DNA of 64,000 nucleotides from Bremia lactucae (lineage: Eukaryota; Oomycota; Peronosporomycetes; Peronosporales; Peronosporaceae), in NCBI RefSeq assembly GCF_004359215.1, contig NC_090610.1, forward strand, positions 15,602,759 through 15,666,758, in the 5' to 3' direction. The notes beneath the pieces are model-generated. The model did not search any database. It saw only the letters and a list, made by a program, of their open reading frames with translations, and was not told where the DNA came from. A program made the translations under genes and the position numbers. Shown here in pieces: positions 54,961 through 64,000 of the stretch; position 1 is the first letter of the stretch, and every line of letters begins with the position of its first letter.

Positions 54961-56109
54961 CTGGAGGTTCAACAGAGCCTAGGTCTTCCCCAGTAGGGCG
55001 CCCCGCACCTACTGGGTATCGACGTTTTCCCGCACCGTACCAGATCTCTGGTATAGGTCGGAGTTGGAGCTCTTTCGAGCTTTACGCGAATTCCGAAGAG
55101 GGCAGGCAGGGCGTAAATGTTTCGTGCTTCCGCACATATAACATCTACGGATGGTCTTATGCTGTTCCGCAGCTTGAAGAGCCTCTTTTCCTTCCTCAAC
55201 GAGATTTCAATCCATAGGTTCCGCTCTAATAGACGGAACCTATGTGCTCGAAGAGCTTGTTCGGTAAACAGGCGTGCTGACGCGAGCAGACTTAAAGTCA
55301 AACTTGGCGCGTAGCGCTATGGCAACTGCCCCTTCGAACGTAGCCGGATGAGATCGGAACAATTCCGTCCGGGCAACGACCTCATTGAGACCCGCCATAA
55401 AGATGTTCACTTAAATTGCTTCTTGCACCGTGTCTTGATGCATAGATGCAATGAGAGTTCTCAACTCCTGGGCAAAGTCCCATCGGGTTCTTTTACCCTG
55501 TCGAGTCGCTAGGAGCCGTGCTCGCATGCGAAAAGCCTGATCTGGCGGTGCAAACATGCTCGTCATTTGCTGTTTCAGCGAATCCCATGAGGGAAAAGCG
55601 TCGTTTATGGACGTGCTGCACGATAGTGCCCATTCCATGGCTCTACCTCCAAGTTTGGAAATGGCCATAGCCACCTTTTGCCGTTCTGTTAAGAACAAGG
55701 CGGAATCAATGGACATTTCCAGCTGCTTAATCCAAAAAGGGAGATTTTCTCCCTCTTTTCCTTCAAATGTCTTCACATTTACAGTTAGAGGGCGGGCCCT
55801 CGGCTCTGAGTCAGGTACAGAGATGTACCGGGTTGGCATAGATGCCGTTAAATGGTCCTGTACCTGACCGATCAGGGAGGCTTCGTACCGCATGAAGGCT
55901 TCAAGCCTTGCATGCAGGACCTCTGGTCCCTGGGAGATAATAAATTCCACGTGCTCAAGCCCGAATAAGGTTTTGAGCTTGTCACAAGCGGCGCGTTGCG
56001 CTTCTGACAATTCTAGAACCTCTTCCATTTTCGTGAGAAATGAGTCTTGTAAAGACTCAGGCGTAGATTGACCACGAGTGCTGCTCTTTTCGTCGTGACG
56101 ATTTGCCAC
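54961..56109 (-). pseudogene. Family B gag (B2)
   Basis: The open part 55411-56109 begins near ANRHDEKSSTRGQ. It includes LFGLEHVEFIISQGPEVLHA, VNVKTFEGKEGENLPFWIKQ and MAISKLGGRAMEWALSCSTS, a retrotransposon gag (capsid-like) region. A stop at 55411 interrupts it. Downstream a zinc knuckle is readable near 55130-55185 (CYMCGSTKHLRPAC: C-x2-C-x4-H-x4-C). No ATG precedes the frame. The foreign LTR at 56126 lies where the leader should be. Confidence 0.78.
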
Positions 56110-56125
56110 GCGGCAAAGTGGACTA

Positions 56126-56639
56126 TGTAACGGGCTAAAGTTGCCCTAATGTTGCACAGTCCCCGTTAAGCACACTTGGTTTACTTAAGGGGATGGTCAA
56201 TTACTAAATATTAGTAGTTAGACCCAGCACTCAAGTGTGGTGCACATTTGTGACTAACCCTTGTTTATGTGATGCATATGGGTGCATTCACATTGCGTCA
56301 TCCGTTACGCAAGGTATCTAGAAAGATACGCTCGCAATACATATTAAGTGTTATCTATAGAGATGACATTTTAATTGGTAAAATAGGCATTTATATATAA
56401 CACGATTAAATATAAATCAGTCTGAAAACTACTTCCTACTTGATAAGTGCGCACGAGGAGCCGGATTACCGCTCCCGTGACGACTCTTTATCAAAGTACT
56501 TAGTGTGTTGGGTGAGGTCGCTAACGCGCCCACCACAACTACCTCACTGCACGCAAGAGAAGCAGCTTAAACCGCTTCCTCGCTGTGCTAGGGTGTGGTC
56601 TAAGTAGAGCGTGGCCGCATTACGACGTGCCCGCCTACA
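56126..56639. mobile_element. Unassigned LTR inserted at family B primer-binding site (514 bp)
   Basis: It begins TGTAACGGGCTAAAGTTGCC and ends GTGCCCGCCTACA. Its last three quarters match 1-384. It separates CCTGGTA (the start of the family B primer-binding site) from TAGTCC. No 4-6 bp target duplication is visible. It is probably a solo LTR. Confidence 0.7.
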
Positions 56640-56646
56640 TACCAGG

Positions 56647-57128
56647 TGTAGCGGAGCTACCTCGCTCCTTAAGTCAGAGGAAGAATTTCAGACTAAGAGA
56701 GTCACTAAGTTTTATTGAACTAATGGGTTTAACAATTCAGGGAGTCGTACAAGCTATTAAAGCTTAAGGAATCCTAGTTCAAGGGATTCAGGGGTTCGTA
56801 GAACCAAGTGGAAACTAGTGTTTAAGAGGATATACCTTAGTAAGGCTTCTATCTCTTACAGATCAATGCGAAAGCCTTAGGAGGCACTAAACGGTTCAAG
56901 ATCAAAAGAAGAACTGCACTTTACGTAATTATATAGATCTAAAAACCTTACCCTAGCTAATTACAAATAGATTTTGGCTGCCAGATTTATATGGCGGCGA
57001 CCATATTTGTTACCCATAATAATTGGGATTTAAGTAACTAACTGTTTTATAATTAGATTAAAGGGTGTTTTCCCATAAAGTAAATGTACCACAACAACGG
57101 TTCTCCAACCGATGTGTGCCCCATTACA
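56647..57128 (-). mobile_element. 5' LTR of family B element (482 bp)
   Basis: On the plus strand it begins TGTAGCGGAGCTACCTCGCT and ends GTGTGCCCCATTACA. It aligns with 49798-50268 over its whole length with scattered differences, so the insertion is not very recent. Confidence 0.88.
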
Positions 57129-57501
57129 GACAACCAGAAAGGCCACATTGGTGCTGTTGCTGATGCTGCGGTATGTTGGCCCCTACCATGTATTTACAAT
57201 GTGTGAAAGGCTTATTACAGCTGACATTTTTGGCATCCAGGCGAATGTTACTGGTGGAGGCATGATGTAGTTAGTGTACATCAAGGCTAGTAGCTAAATT
57301 GTAACGGGCGTTGTCAAATTGCCAATGATGATATCCCTCAGTATTGATATCGATAATACCAATTATTAGTTTATGAGGGTTGCTCGAAATATTAGCGATA
57401 CTTATCGGTATTACCGCATACCACATAAGCAGCTACGTCGTGGCAATGTTGCTTTACCGTTTTGCACGCGCCATTCGCCCACGAGCCAGCACTGAATCAT
57501 A
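57129..57501 (+). promoter_or_regulatory. 5' flank of malic enzyme gene
   Basis: CCATTCGCCC at 57469-57478 fits the oomycete initiator pattern and sits 24-33 bp before the ATG. Further upstream (57129-57290) a coding-like piece (HIGAVADAA), a GTATGT...TTACAG intron-like segment and NVTGGGMM look like a broken exon pair. Their phases do not join well and I cannot identify them. Confidence 0.4.
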
Positions 57502-59486
57502 ATGTTAGCGCTTCAGGTCCGTACTCAAAAGCGCCTGTTGCTCAATGCAACCACCGCGTCTGTTGCATTGCATAAGCGCTTCGCTTCGGCACCAGTCATT
57601 ACCGAGGATCACGAAGAAAACGAGGAGGCATTAAGTGTCGGTGAGCCTTCAGGCTTTGAACGTGACACGCTCGACACGTACTTGAATTCGCTCCAAAAGT
57701 ACAATCCACCCATCAAAACAGGTCTCAAGGGCCTTAACATTATTCACGATCCGCTTTATAATAAAGGCACGGGCTTTCCGCACGTCGAGCGTGATCGCCT
57801 CGGTACAATTTTCCTCCACTAGTTTGCACAAAACCTGGCAATTTGTAACTCAATTTTTTGCAATACAATAGGTCTACGTGGATTGGTACCACCGCGCCGA
57901 TTATCAGTCGAAGCGCAGCTCTCTAAGTTGTACGACACTTTCTCGCAAGAAAGAGACCCACTCGGTAAAAGTCGCTTCCTCACAGATTTACACGACCGAA
58001 ACGAGACGCTATTCTTTCGTCTTTTAATCAAACACATGAAAGAAATGGGTACGTTAAAGCAAGCAACGAATTTCGATTGATTCCAACTAATTTCTTTCAT
58101 ATTGCAGCCCCTATTGTCTACACTCCAACGGTTGGTGTCGTGTGCCAGAAGTTTGGTCATCTTTACCGTCGCCCTCGCGGCATGTTTTTCAGCACCCGCG
58201 ATCGGAGCCAATTCGGTGCCATGGTGTACAATTGGCCGTGTGATGACGTTGAAGTCATTGTCGTGACAGATGGGAGCCGAATCCTCGGACTTGGCGACCT
58301 TGGTGCCAACGGCATGGGCATTCCTATTGGAAAGCTTGCGCTTTACACGGCTGCTGGTGGCATCGATCCACGGAAGGTACTTCCCGTGATGCTGGACACG
58401 GGTACAAACAACCAGACGCTTTTGAACGACCCGTACTACCTCGGGGTCCAGCAACCTCGTCTTACTGGTGAAGCTTTCTGGTCCATGGTGGACGAATTCA
58501 TGCGTGCAGTGCGTCACCGGTGGCCGAAGGTTCTTGTTCAATTTGAAGATTTCTCGAGCGAACATGCTGCTGATGTGTTGAACGCATACCGATTGAAACA
58601 GCTCTGTTTTAACGATGACATTCAAGGCACGGGTGCCACAGTGCTAGCTGGTGCTCTAAGTGCGTGCGAACGTGTCAAGATCCCATTAAAGGAACAACGC
58701 ATTGTAATTCTTGGCGCTGGGAGCGCAGGCTTAGGCGTCGCATCCACATTGCTTCAAGGCATGTTACGCGAAGGCATGACGATTCCAGAAGCGCGTGAAC
58801 GTTTCTATATTCTTGATCAGTACGGGCTGCTGGGAGAAGCTCGCGACTCATTGAATTCCGGCCAGCAGTTCTTCTCTCGGAGCGATCTTGCCGATAAAAC
58901 GAACCTCGTGGAAGTCATCAAACAGGCCAAGCCTACGATGCTCATGGGTCTTAGTGCTGCTGCTGGAGCCTTTACGCAAGAAGCCGTCGAGGAAATGGCC
59001 AAGCATGCTGAGCAGCCAATTGTGTTTCCTCTATCGAACCCCACGTCAGTGGCCGAGTGCACGGCTGAGCAGGCGTATGAATGGACCACTGGAAAATGTG
59101 TCTTTGCGAGTGGCAGTCCGTTCGAGCCCGTGACGTACAATGGTACACAGTACAACATTAGCCAGTGCAACAATATGTTCATTTTTCCAGGTGTGGGTCT
59201 TGCGTCTTCAGTCATTCAAGCCACTCGCGTCACGGATGGCATGCTCTACTCGGCAGCAAAGGCGCTGTCGCAGTGCATGACGTCGGATGAGATTGCCAAT
59301 GGTCAAGTCTTTCCGTCGGTCGAAAATATTCGGGACGTCTCTTTAAAAGTAGCCACGGCTGTGTGTGAAACTGCTCTGGATGAAGACGTTGCGGGCGTCC
59401 GACCAAAGATCCGCCGTGGCGGTACGCTGGAGGATTTTGTTGCCTCAAAAATGTACTTCCCGGCCTATCACGCGCTAGTCGAGTAA
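57502..59486 (+). CDS. Malic enzyme, mitochondrial
   Basis: It catalyses oxidative decarboxylation of malate to pyruvate with reduction of NAD(P), feeding pyruvate and reducing power in the mitochondrion. There are three exons (57502-57802, 57872-58048 and 58108-59486) with introns of 69 and 59 nt (GT-AG), giving 618 residues. The first 30 or so residues are basic and hydroxylated with no acids (LALQVRTQKRLLLNATTASV), typical of a mitochondrial presequence. Malic enzyme landmarks are NKGTGFPHVERDRLG, joined by splicing to LRGLVPPR; APIVYTPTVG joined across intron 2; VVTDGSRILGLGDLGANGMG; FEDFSSEHA with FNDDIQGTGA (metal and substrate ligands); and the dinucleotide fold GAGSAGLG. Cofactor preference (NAD or NADP) cannot be read safely. 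Both introns interrupt conserved motifs, which makes the splice sites secure. It converges on the ApaG gene, 181 bp between stops. Confidence 0.95.
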
Positions 59487-59667
59487 AGTGAATAGAGGCA
59501 CTTAAACACGTTCGCTTTCTGCGCAGTAAACATATCGCTTCAAATTATTACATTAGGAGTTATGTGAGAGCACCATCCATATCAAAATTTCTCGTTCGAC
59601 TCAGTATTCGATTCTTTGGTGTCTTTCTGTTGCTGCTAGCACACGAACGATTATTTGCTTTAAGTTA

Positions 59668-60735
59668 TTAGGTAACCCTCGACTTGTCTATTGGCGGGGC
59701 TAACAGAGCAAATTTTGACACAAGCACGTCGAAAAGCTCTCCATCGTTGTCATCGCTCGGATGCTCCGTCTTGTACACGGCATGTAGACAGCCCGTAATG
59801 GAGCCACGTGGGGCATCAATGTCTACGCCACTCGCGTACTCGAATGTCTGACCCGGCGCCAGCATTGGCGTGGCGCCAACGATACCTGGCGAATTCCGCG
59901 GCAGCGCAATCCGCTGACCTTTTTCGCTTTCAAACGTGTACTGGCGTCCCAGAATCTGAATTGAAATACTGTCATCTGCAGAAGCAGAAGAATTGAAACT
60001 AGCGACATTGAAGACACGGAATACGAAAGTATTACTTTGATTGGTGATGGTTATGCGGTACGTAAAGCGGAAAACGTTCGTGGCCGGATCGCTGTGCTTC
60101 TGCACATATTTGCTCGTCGCTTCGATTCGAACGCCATTCGTTACTGTGACTGCGAACATGTTAGATAATAATTTGCACATGGATTGCCAATTGCAATTCG
60201 TTCAATGCAAATCGAAATGTACCACTCGAGCATTGAGCCAACAAAAGCTGTTCGGACAATTCCCTCAGCGCTCTATATGGTCGAATATATAATGAACGCA
60301 ATAAAATTTTTACCTAAATCGTCACGTACAAGATGGCGTCGTCCAATTTGGCATTAAGCGTCTGTCATTCACCAAAACTATTGGTCTCAGCACGTACTCG
60401 ATTCACAATGTCAATTTTGTCACCTTTCGGTCACTTAGTTTTACATTTTGTCGAAAGCTTAGCTGTATAATCTTTATAGGGTCCAAGCGCGGGGATCCCA
60501 TTTGGAATGCATTGTCTCGCAGCTTTCGAAAGTCTTCGAGCGAGCTTAGTACTTCGGAGCCTATCACTCGCTTTGTCTGCCCGTCTGACAACGGTAGCGA
60601 ATCTACAAATCTGCCGTGACCCCATTGCTCCAGCTGAAGGTCACGGCGAATAAAAAAGTGAGGTGTTTGTTGTAGCTTGCGCGCGTCGCGTAGTAAACAC
60701 CTGTAGATAGCGCGTGTTGATCTTGCCGATGGCAT
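59668..60735 (-). CDS. LYR-like / ApaG-domain protein
   Basis: The C-terminal part (about 60149-59668) is an ApaG (DUF525) domain: GVRIEATSKYVQKHSDPATN, FRFTYRITITNQSN, ILGRQYTFESEKGQRIALPR, GIVGATPMLAPGQTFEYASG, and RGSITGCLHAVYKTE. These match the immunoglobulin-like ApaG fold of bacteria, POLDIP2 and FBXO3. My splice model has exons 60735-60445, 60313-60223 and 60149-59668 with introns of 131 and 73 nt. A further 69-nt GT-AG segment (60024-59956) is a multiple of three and may also be an intron. Its removal improves the fit to ApaG and gives about 264 residues (287 if retained). The N-terminal exon has RAIYRCLLRDARKL, a LYR-type helix seen in mitochondrial accessory factors. A second similar stretch (ILLRSLYIRPYRALRELSEQ) follows in exon 2. 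The start is the ATG at 60735. ApaG is confident and LYR is tentative. Confidence 0.75.
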
Positions 60736-60844
60736 TGTTTCAAGAATTAAGTACACTTGCAGCACAGATTATGCGCCTATTGATGTTTACCACATCAATC
60801 TTGCAACTATCACAACGTCTGGGGGAAGATTTACAACCTTAGTA
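60736..60844. promoter_or_regulatory. Divergent promoter, ApaG gene / PSMD7
   Basis: Only 109 bp separate the two divergent start codons, so both core promoters must lie here or overlap the 5' ends. An imperfect inverted motif, GATGTTTACCACATC, is at about 60782-60796. No convincing initiator was found on either strand. Confidence 0.5.
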
Positions 60845-61860
60845 ATGGCCGAGACAACAACGATGCGGGGGCTCCCCGAGGAGGTAGTGACGCACCCGTT
60901 GGTTCTTTTAAGCATCGTAGACCACTATAATCGTGTGGCACGTGATACTAGTAAACGTGTTGTCGGCGTTCTTCTTGGATCGACCTTCCACGGCAAGTGC
61001 GACATCACGAACTCGTTCGCTGTACCTTTTGATGAGGACTTGCGTAACCCTGGTATCTGGTATTTGGACCATGATTTCTTGGAAAGCATGTATCAAATGT
61101 TTAAAAAGATCAATGCCAAGGAACGTATTGTGGGCTTCTATAGCTCAGGCCCAAAAATTCGCAAGTCTGACTTGGATATTGACGACTTGTTTCGTCGCTA
61201 CTGTTCACACCCGGTCTTAATTATCTGCGACGTGCGTCCTCATCTCGAAGGGCTTCCAACCACAGCGTACGGCTCTATCGAAGAAGTAGAAGAAGACGGC
61301 AAAGCTATTAAGCGCGTTTTTAAGCATGTCAAGTCTAGTGTCGGTGCGTACGAAGCCGAGGAGGTCGGTGTCGAGCACTTGTTGCGCGACATCAATGACC
61401 CGTCGGTTAGTTCGCTGGCTGGACAGGTAAAGCACAAGATGACGGCACTTAATGGACTTAAGGAGCGCCTGTTGGAAATGAAGACGTATCTTGAAAACGT
61501 CGTGGCTGGTCGTTTGCCACTTAACCACCAGATCATTTACAATATGCAGACAATTTTTAACTTGCTGCCCAACCTCAATGTCGACGAACTTGTGCGCTCG
61601 ATGTTTATGAAGACAAATGACATGCATTTCGTACGTACTTGGGAGAATGCGAATTGGATTGCTGCTTCTAATTATTGATGCCTTTGTTATTGTTGCCTTA
61701 GGTGATTTACTTGTCTGCACTTATTCGCTGCACGACCGCGCTGCATAATCTCGTAAATAACAAGATTAAATACAAACAGTCGGAAGAGATAGCATTTACG
61801 GAAAAAAAGGAGGAGAAAAAAGATGTATTGAAAGACAAGGAGAGCGAAACAACTCCGTAG
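60845..61860 (+). CDS. PSMD7: 26S proteasome regulatory subunit Rpn8
   Basis: This is a non-catalytic MPN-domain subunit of the proteasome lid, partner of the deubiquitinase Rpn11. The exons are 60845-61630 and 61702-61860 with a 71-nt intron (GTACGT...TTGCCTTAG), giving 314 residues. The N-terminal MPN domain reads HPLVLLSIVDHYNRV, RVVGVLLGSTFHGKCDITNS and FAVPFDEDL. The JAMM metal-binding motif is absent, as expected for Rpn8: GFYSSGPKIRKSDLDI replaces the His-x-His of Rpn11. The C-terminal helices (LNVDELVRSMFMKTNDMHF, then VIYLSALIRCTTALHNLVNN across the splice) and a charged Lys/Glu tail (EKKEEKKDVLKDKESE) match the family. Unspliced, the frame would end at 61678 with an unrelated tail. 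Confidence 0.96.
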
Positions 61861-61881
61861 AATTGCGCCGTTTGAAGCGAT

Positions 61882-62055
61882 TCTTCGCGCTCACGAAATA
61901 TTTGAATTGATTTTCTTATAGCCGTTGCAACTACAGTACACTTATGTTACACATTCACACTAGCAACGTCTTCGCGCTCACAAAATATTTAAATTGATTT
62001 TCTTATAGCCTTTGCAACTACAGTACACTTATGTTACACATTCACACTAGCCGAG
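61882..62055 (+). repeat. 87-bp tandem direct duplication
   Basis: Two adjacent units starting TCTTCGCGCTCAC (61882 and 61969) differ at a few positions. They lie just downstream of the PSMD7 stop, in its probable 3'UTR or terminator region. They are non-coding. Confidence 0.85.
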
Positions 62056-62492
62056 CGAGCGCCCCTCTCCAGCAACGATAACGGCGTCTGCCATATGTAT
62101 ATATGTCGCGGCAATTCGATGTATGCACATCTACTAGTTCATCATCTATCTCAGTGTACTTAAGTGATTGAACTCAAATGTCAATAAATTGGTTGAAACT
62201 TACCCTAAGTGAAGAGAACTATTGTAGCGATTTACATGTGAGGACTGCATTACATTTAATTGCGAGATAAATTCTTTCCGATTTGGGCTTTTAAGCGGAA
62301 AGTTTAATCGAGTTTTTATCGTAGGATCATGGTACAATAAAGCTAGTAAACGTTCTTATTGTACCTCACTATACTTGGTTACTTCGAGAGTATTTGATTT
62401 AGCATAAACCTAAATTATGATATCTTCACAAAAAAAAAATGATTCAGGAAAATCAACGTTTTGTTTTATTCCGTTGAAGAATGTTTTTTAAG
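62056..62492. other. Intergenic region, nothing recognised
   Basis: This is AT-rich sequence between PSMD7 and the 3' end of the CAP-protein gene. There are no open frames of note, LTR sequence or RNA gene that I can support. Confidence 0.5.
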
Positions 62493-62951
62493 CTATTCAC
62501 AGGCCCCGTCCATAATGTCAACGACGCCAATGACCCAGTACTGATTAAACTCGAGAATTTTATTTTCTACGAAGCCGGCGCCGAAGAACGAGAAGTCAGA
62601 TAAGAGAACATCACGATGGGTAATGTTCCACTGATTTACCATCGCCTCCGAGGAGTCAATTCCGACGCCATAAGCCTCCTTAGAGCCTTTCACCTGCACT
62701 TTATTAGCTGTAAGTACGGACTTCACGGAATGCACCTCTGTTGTGAATTCTTGGGGAATTTGATAATAAGCTAGGTCTTTAGCGACGACTTGAGCAGCTG
62801 CAGCCACCTTTGTGTTAAAACAGAGGTTCTTTTTGCCGCTAGCGGTGCGAATCTTGTTGACAAAGTCTAACACTTCGGAATTGTAATCATCGATTTGACC
62901 ATTGGTCAAGCTGAAAACAGCAGCAACAGTGAGCGCAAGGATGAATTTCAT
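62493..62951 (-). CDS. Secreted CAP-domain (SCP/PR-1-like) protein
   Basis: This is a 152-residue protein with a clear N-terminal signal peptide (MKFILALTVAAVFSLTNG, probable cleavage before QIDD). The mature part follows the CAP fold: EVLDFVNKIRTASGKKNLCF, AAAAQVVAKDLAYYQIPQ, GIDSSEAMVNQWNITHRDVL, FSFFGAGFVENK, and YWVIGVVDI. The two cysteines (near residues 44 and 151) may pair. The His expected in the first CAP helix pair (usually in an SHTG-like context) is not visible and the GHYTQ-type signature is replaced by HRDVLLSDFSFFGAG, so it is divergent or lacks the metal site. Single exon, intact. In plant-pathogenic oomycetes such proteins are secreted and sometimes sterol-binding. Any role in infection is inference. 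Confidence 0.85.
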   Translation of the reverse strand: MKFILALTVAAVFSLTNGQIDDYNSEVLDFVNKIRTASGKKNLCFNTKVAAAAQVVAKDLAYYQIPQEFTTEVHSVKSVLTANKVQVKGSKEAYGVGIDSSEAMVNQWNITHRDVLLSDFSFFGAGFVENKILEFNQYWVIGVVDIMDGACE

Positions 62952-62990
62952 TGCGAAGTTGTAACTGAGCGGGATCGTGGGAAGCGAGAG

Positions 62991-62999
62991 ACGAAATGA
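62991..62999 (-). promoter_or_regulatory. Oomycete-type initiator of the CAP-protein gene
   Basis: The minus-strand sequence ATCATTTCGTCTC contains TCATTTCGT, an exact fit to the oomycete initiator (YCATTYYY-like). It is 40-48 bp before the start codon, at a normal 5'UTR distance. Confidence 0.6.
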
Positions 63000-63931
63000 T
63001 ACTGCGCCGCAAGTTGAAAAGTGAACTGCATTTGAAATAAAAAAACTTAGGAGTGCAAACTAAGTATACTTTGGTGAGCACTGGCTGCTATTCACCAATA
63101 ATCCAGCTCTTAAAAATTCACACTCTTATGGTGCACCTTAATTACATCCATGACTGCCACTGTACTCAATGTGGCAGTTTACGCACTCATTATTTGGTGC
63201 TTTGGACGACGAGAATTGGAATTGGCAATGATTTAAAAGGAGCTCTTCTAAGCGACAAAGACGGGTCTTGCTGATTTTTATTTTCTGCATTCCCATATGA
63301 TTCGTTTGGGTGGGCATCTACGCATCCGGCTTGCTTGCGTATGGGACAAATAAAGAACTTCTTATATTCGGAAAGCCATCCAGTGGCCACAATCACATTT
63401 CACCGCATCTTCACCCTCGTGGGATGAAAAATTGAGGAGTCAATTAAACAATCTTCAGTTTATAAAGAATATGTAGCGCTAGAGGTGTCACATCTTCTTG
63501 TCCTAACGACTTCCTAAGTGCAGTGCGACAAAAAAAGATAAATTAAGAGGAGTTTAGGGCGTAAGCAAACATCTCAATTGCTTCCAGACTAAGCAAAACA
63601 GATGGTATTTCACGATAAATTGTCATTGCTTTGAGCAAGCCCGAATCATCAACCTACGTGGTCAAATTTCTGCATCTTGTTAGATTTAAGCTACGCCTTT
63701 TTTACATTTTTCCTTAGGCAAACTGAAGCCAGCGGAATTTGTTGGGTAATATTGATGGTATAGGTGAAGCATAAAAAAACTATGTTTTCAAAGTTCAGAC
63801 GCAGTAGCGGTCCCGCTGCATATATAACGAATATTATTCCTATGAGTTAAAATATTTTTTAGAGATTAGCTCTATTAATTGGTTGATTTAACCAATCAAT
63901 AGAACTAATGTCTTATTGGTCCTTAGCCGGA
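63000..63931. other. Intergenic region, nothing recognised
   Basis: Small frames here (for example 63053-63274 +, 63190-63396 -) have no recognisable similarity. From about 63850 to 63925 the sequence AACTAATGTCTTATTG recalls part of the family D LTR (near 16625-16650), suggesting old LTR remains leading into the gag piece that follows. Confidence 0.4.
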
Positions 63932-64000
63932 GGTTCCAAGTCTTGGGCCCAGAAGCTGAGGCTTCACGACCCATTGGTTTTCGGGTCTATGTGGTCTTTA
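63932..64000 (+). mobile_element. Gag remnant (family E type), continues past window
   Basis: The frame reads LAGGSKSWAQKLRLHDPLVF, corresponding to LAGRAKSWALGLKIHD at about 32300-32345. It is cut by the window end. Confidence 0.65.

Larger units (their letters stand above)
49798..57128 (-). mobile_element. LTR-bounded family B Gypsy element (copy B2)
   Basis: This minus-strand element has direct LTRs at 56647-57128 (5') and 49798-50268 (3'). The flanks GGCAA and GACAA form a likely 5-bp target duplication with one mismatch. Contents are gag, protease, an inverted spacer segment, RT, RNase H, integrase, chromodomain, and an antisense gene on the plus strand. A foreign LTR (56126-56639) is lodged at the primer-binding position. 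It is the most complete family B copy here but has several frame breaks. Confidence 0.9.

Noticed and set aside
57129..57290. A second exon-intron gene fragment upstream of malic enzyme
   Set aside because: The GTATGT...TTACAG segment is suggestive, but the two coding-like pieces do not join in a single phase and no family is recognised.
62493..64000. RXLR or Crinkler effector genes near the secreted protein
   Set aside because: The CAP protein has no RXLR-EER or LFLAK motif after its signal peptide, and no other signal-peptide frame is visible here.
1..64000. tRNA or rRNA genes
   Set aside because: I saw no cloverleaf with convincing A/B box sequences or rRNA-like stretches by eye. A covariance-model scan would be needed to exclude them.

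Overview
The window looks like an oomycete chromosome segment, most likely from a Peronosporales species (Phytophthora or downy-mildew type). I infer this from compact host genes with 59-77 nt GT-AG introns, an oomycete-type initiator (TCATTTCGT) upstream of one gene, a secreted CAP-domain protein, a BED/hAT-derived gene, and very dense Ty3/Gypsy chromovirus-like debris. I cannot name the species from sequence alone.

Layout. 1-384: LTR fragment. 792-2254: eIF2 gamma (+, 2 exons). 2443-5888: cytosolic leucyl-tRNA synthetase (-, 3 exons), convergent with eIF2 gamma. 6409-7398: a run of N followed by an identical second copy of the 5' part of the leucyl-tRNA synthetase gene (7399-9671), most simply an unmerged contig overlap. 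9981-26389: fragments of Gypsy elements in both orientations. 26390-27431: a possible host gene split by an LTR. 28096-31020: an intact 974-codon BED/hAT-like gene with degenerate catalytic residues. 31124-57128: a second retroelement nest, with a solo LTR with perfect 5-bp target duplication, a C-family element (32436-39170), a decayed A element (39175-41856), an LTR-bounded A element (41857-49749, containing a second assembly-type duplication at a single N) and an LTR-bounded B element (49798-57128). 57502-61860: a compact host cluster of mitochondrial malic enzyme (+), a LYR-like/ApaG-domain protein (-) and the proteasome subunit Rpn8/PSMD7 (+). The last two share a 109-bp divergent promoter. 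62493-62951: secreted CAP protein (-). The end of the window has a further gag remnant.

Retroelement families are named here for this window only: A (LTR about 440 bp), B (LTR about 475 bp), C (LTR 291 bp), D (LTR 470 bp), E (gag remnants only). A, B and probably C end pol with a chromodomain.

Most notable observation. Four families (A, B, C, D) each carry a long antisense gene between the pol 3' end and the 3' LTR. Its start codon lies about 110-140 bp inside the 3' LTR. In B, C and D its stop lies opposite the same pol motif (HPxFYVGxLKP-like). In all four it overlaps pol in the same antisense phase and ends in a predicted coiled coil. A and D share a recognisable peptide motif in it. This ambisense layout is my candidate for a poorly described or undescribed system. 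All annotated host genes were read directly from the sequence. Splice sites are inferred from GT-AG signals plus family conservation, without RNA evidence.
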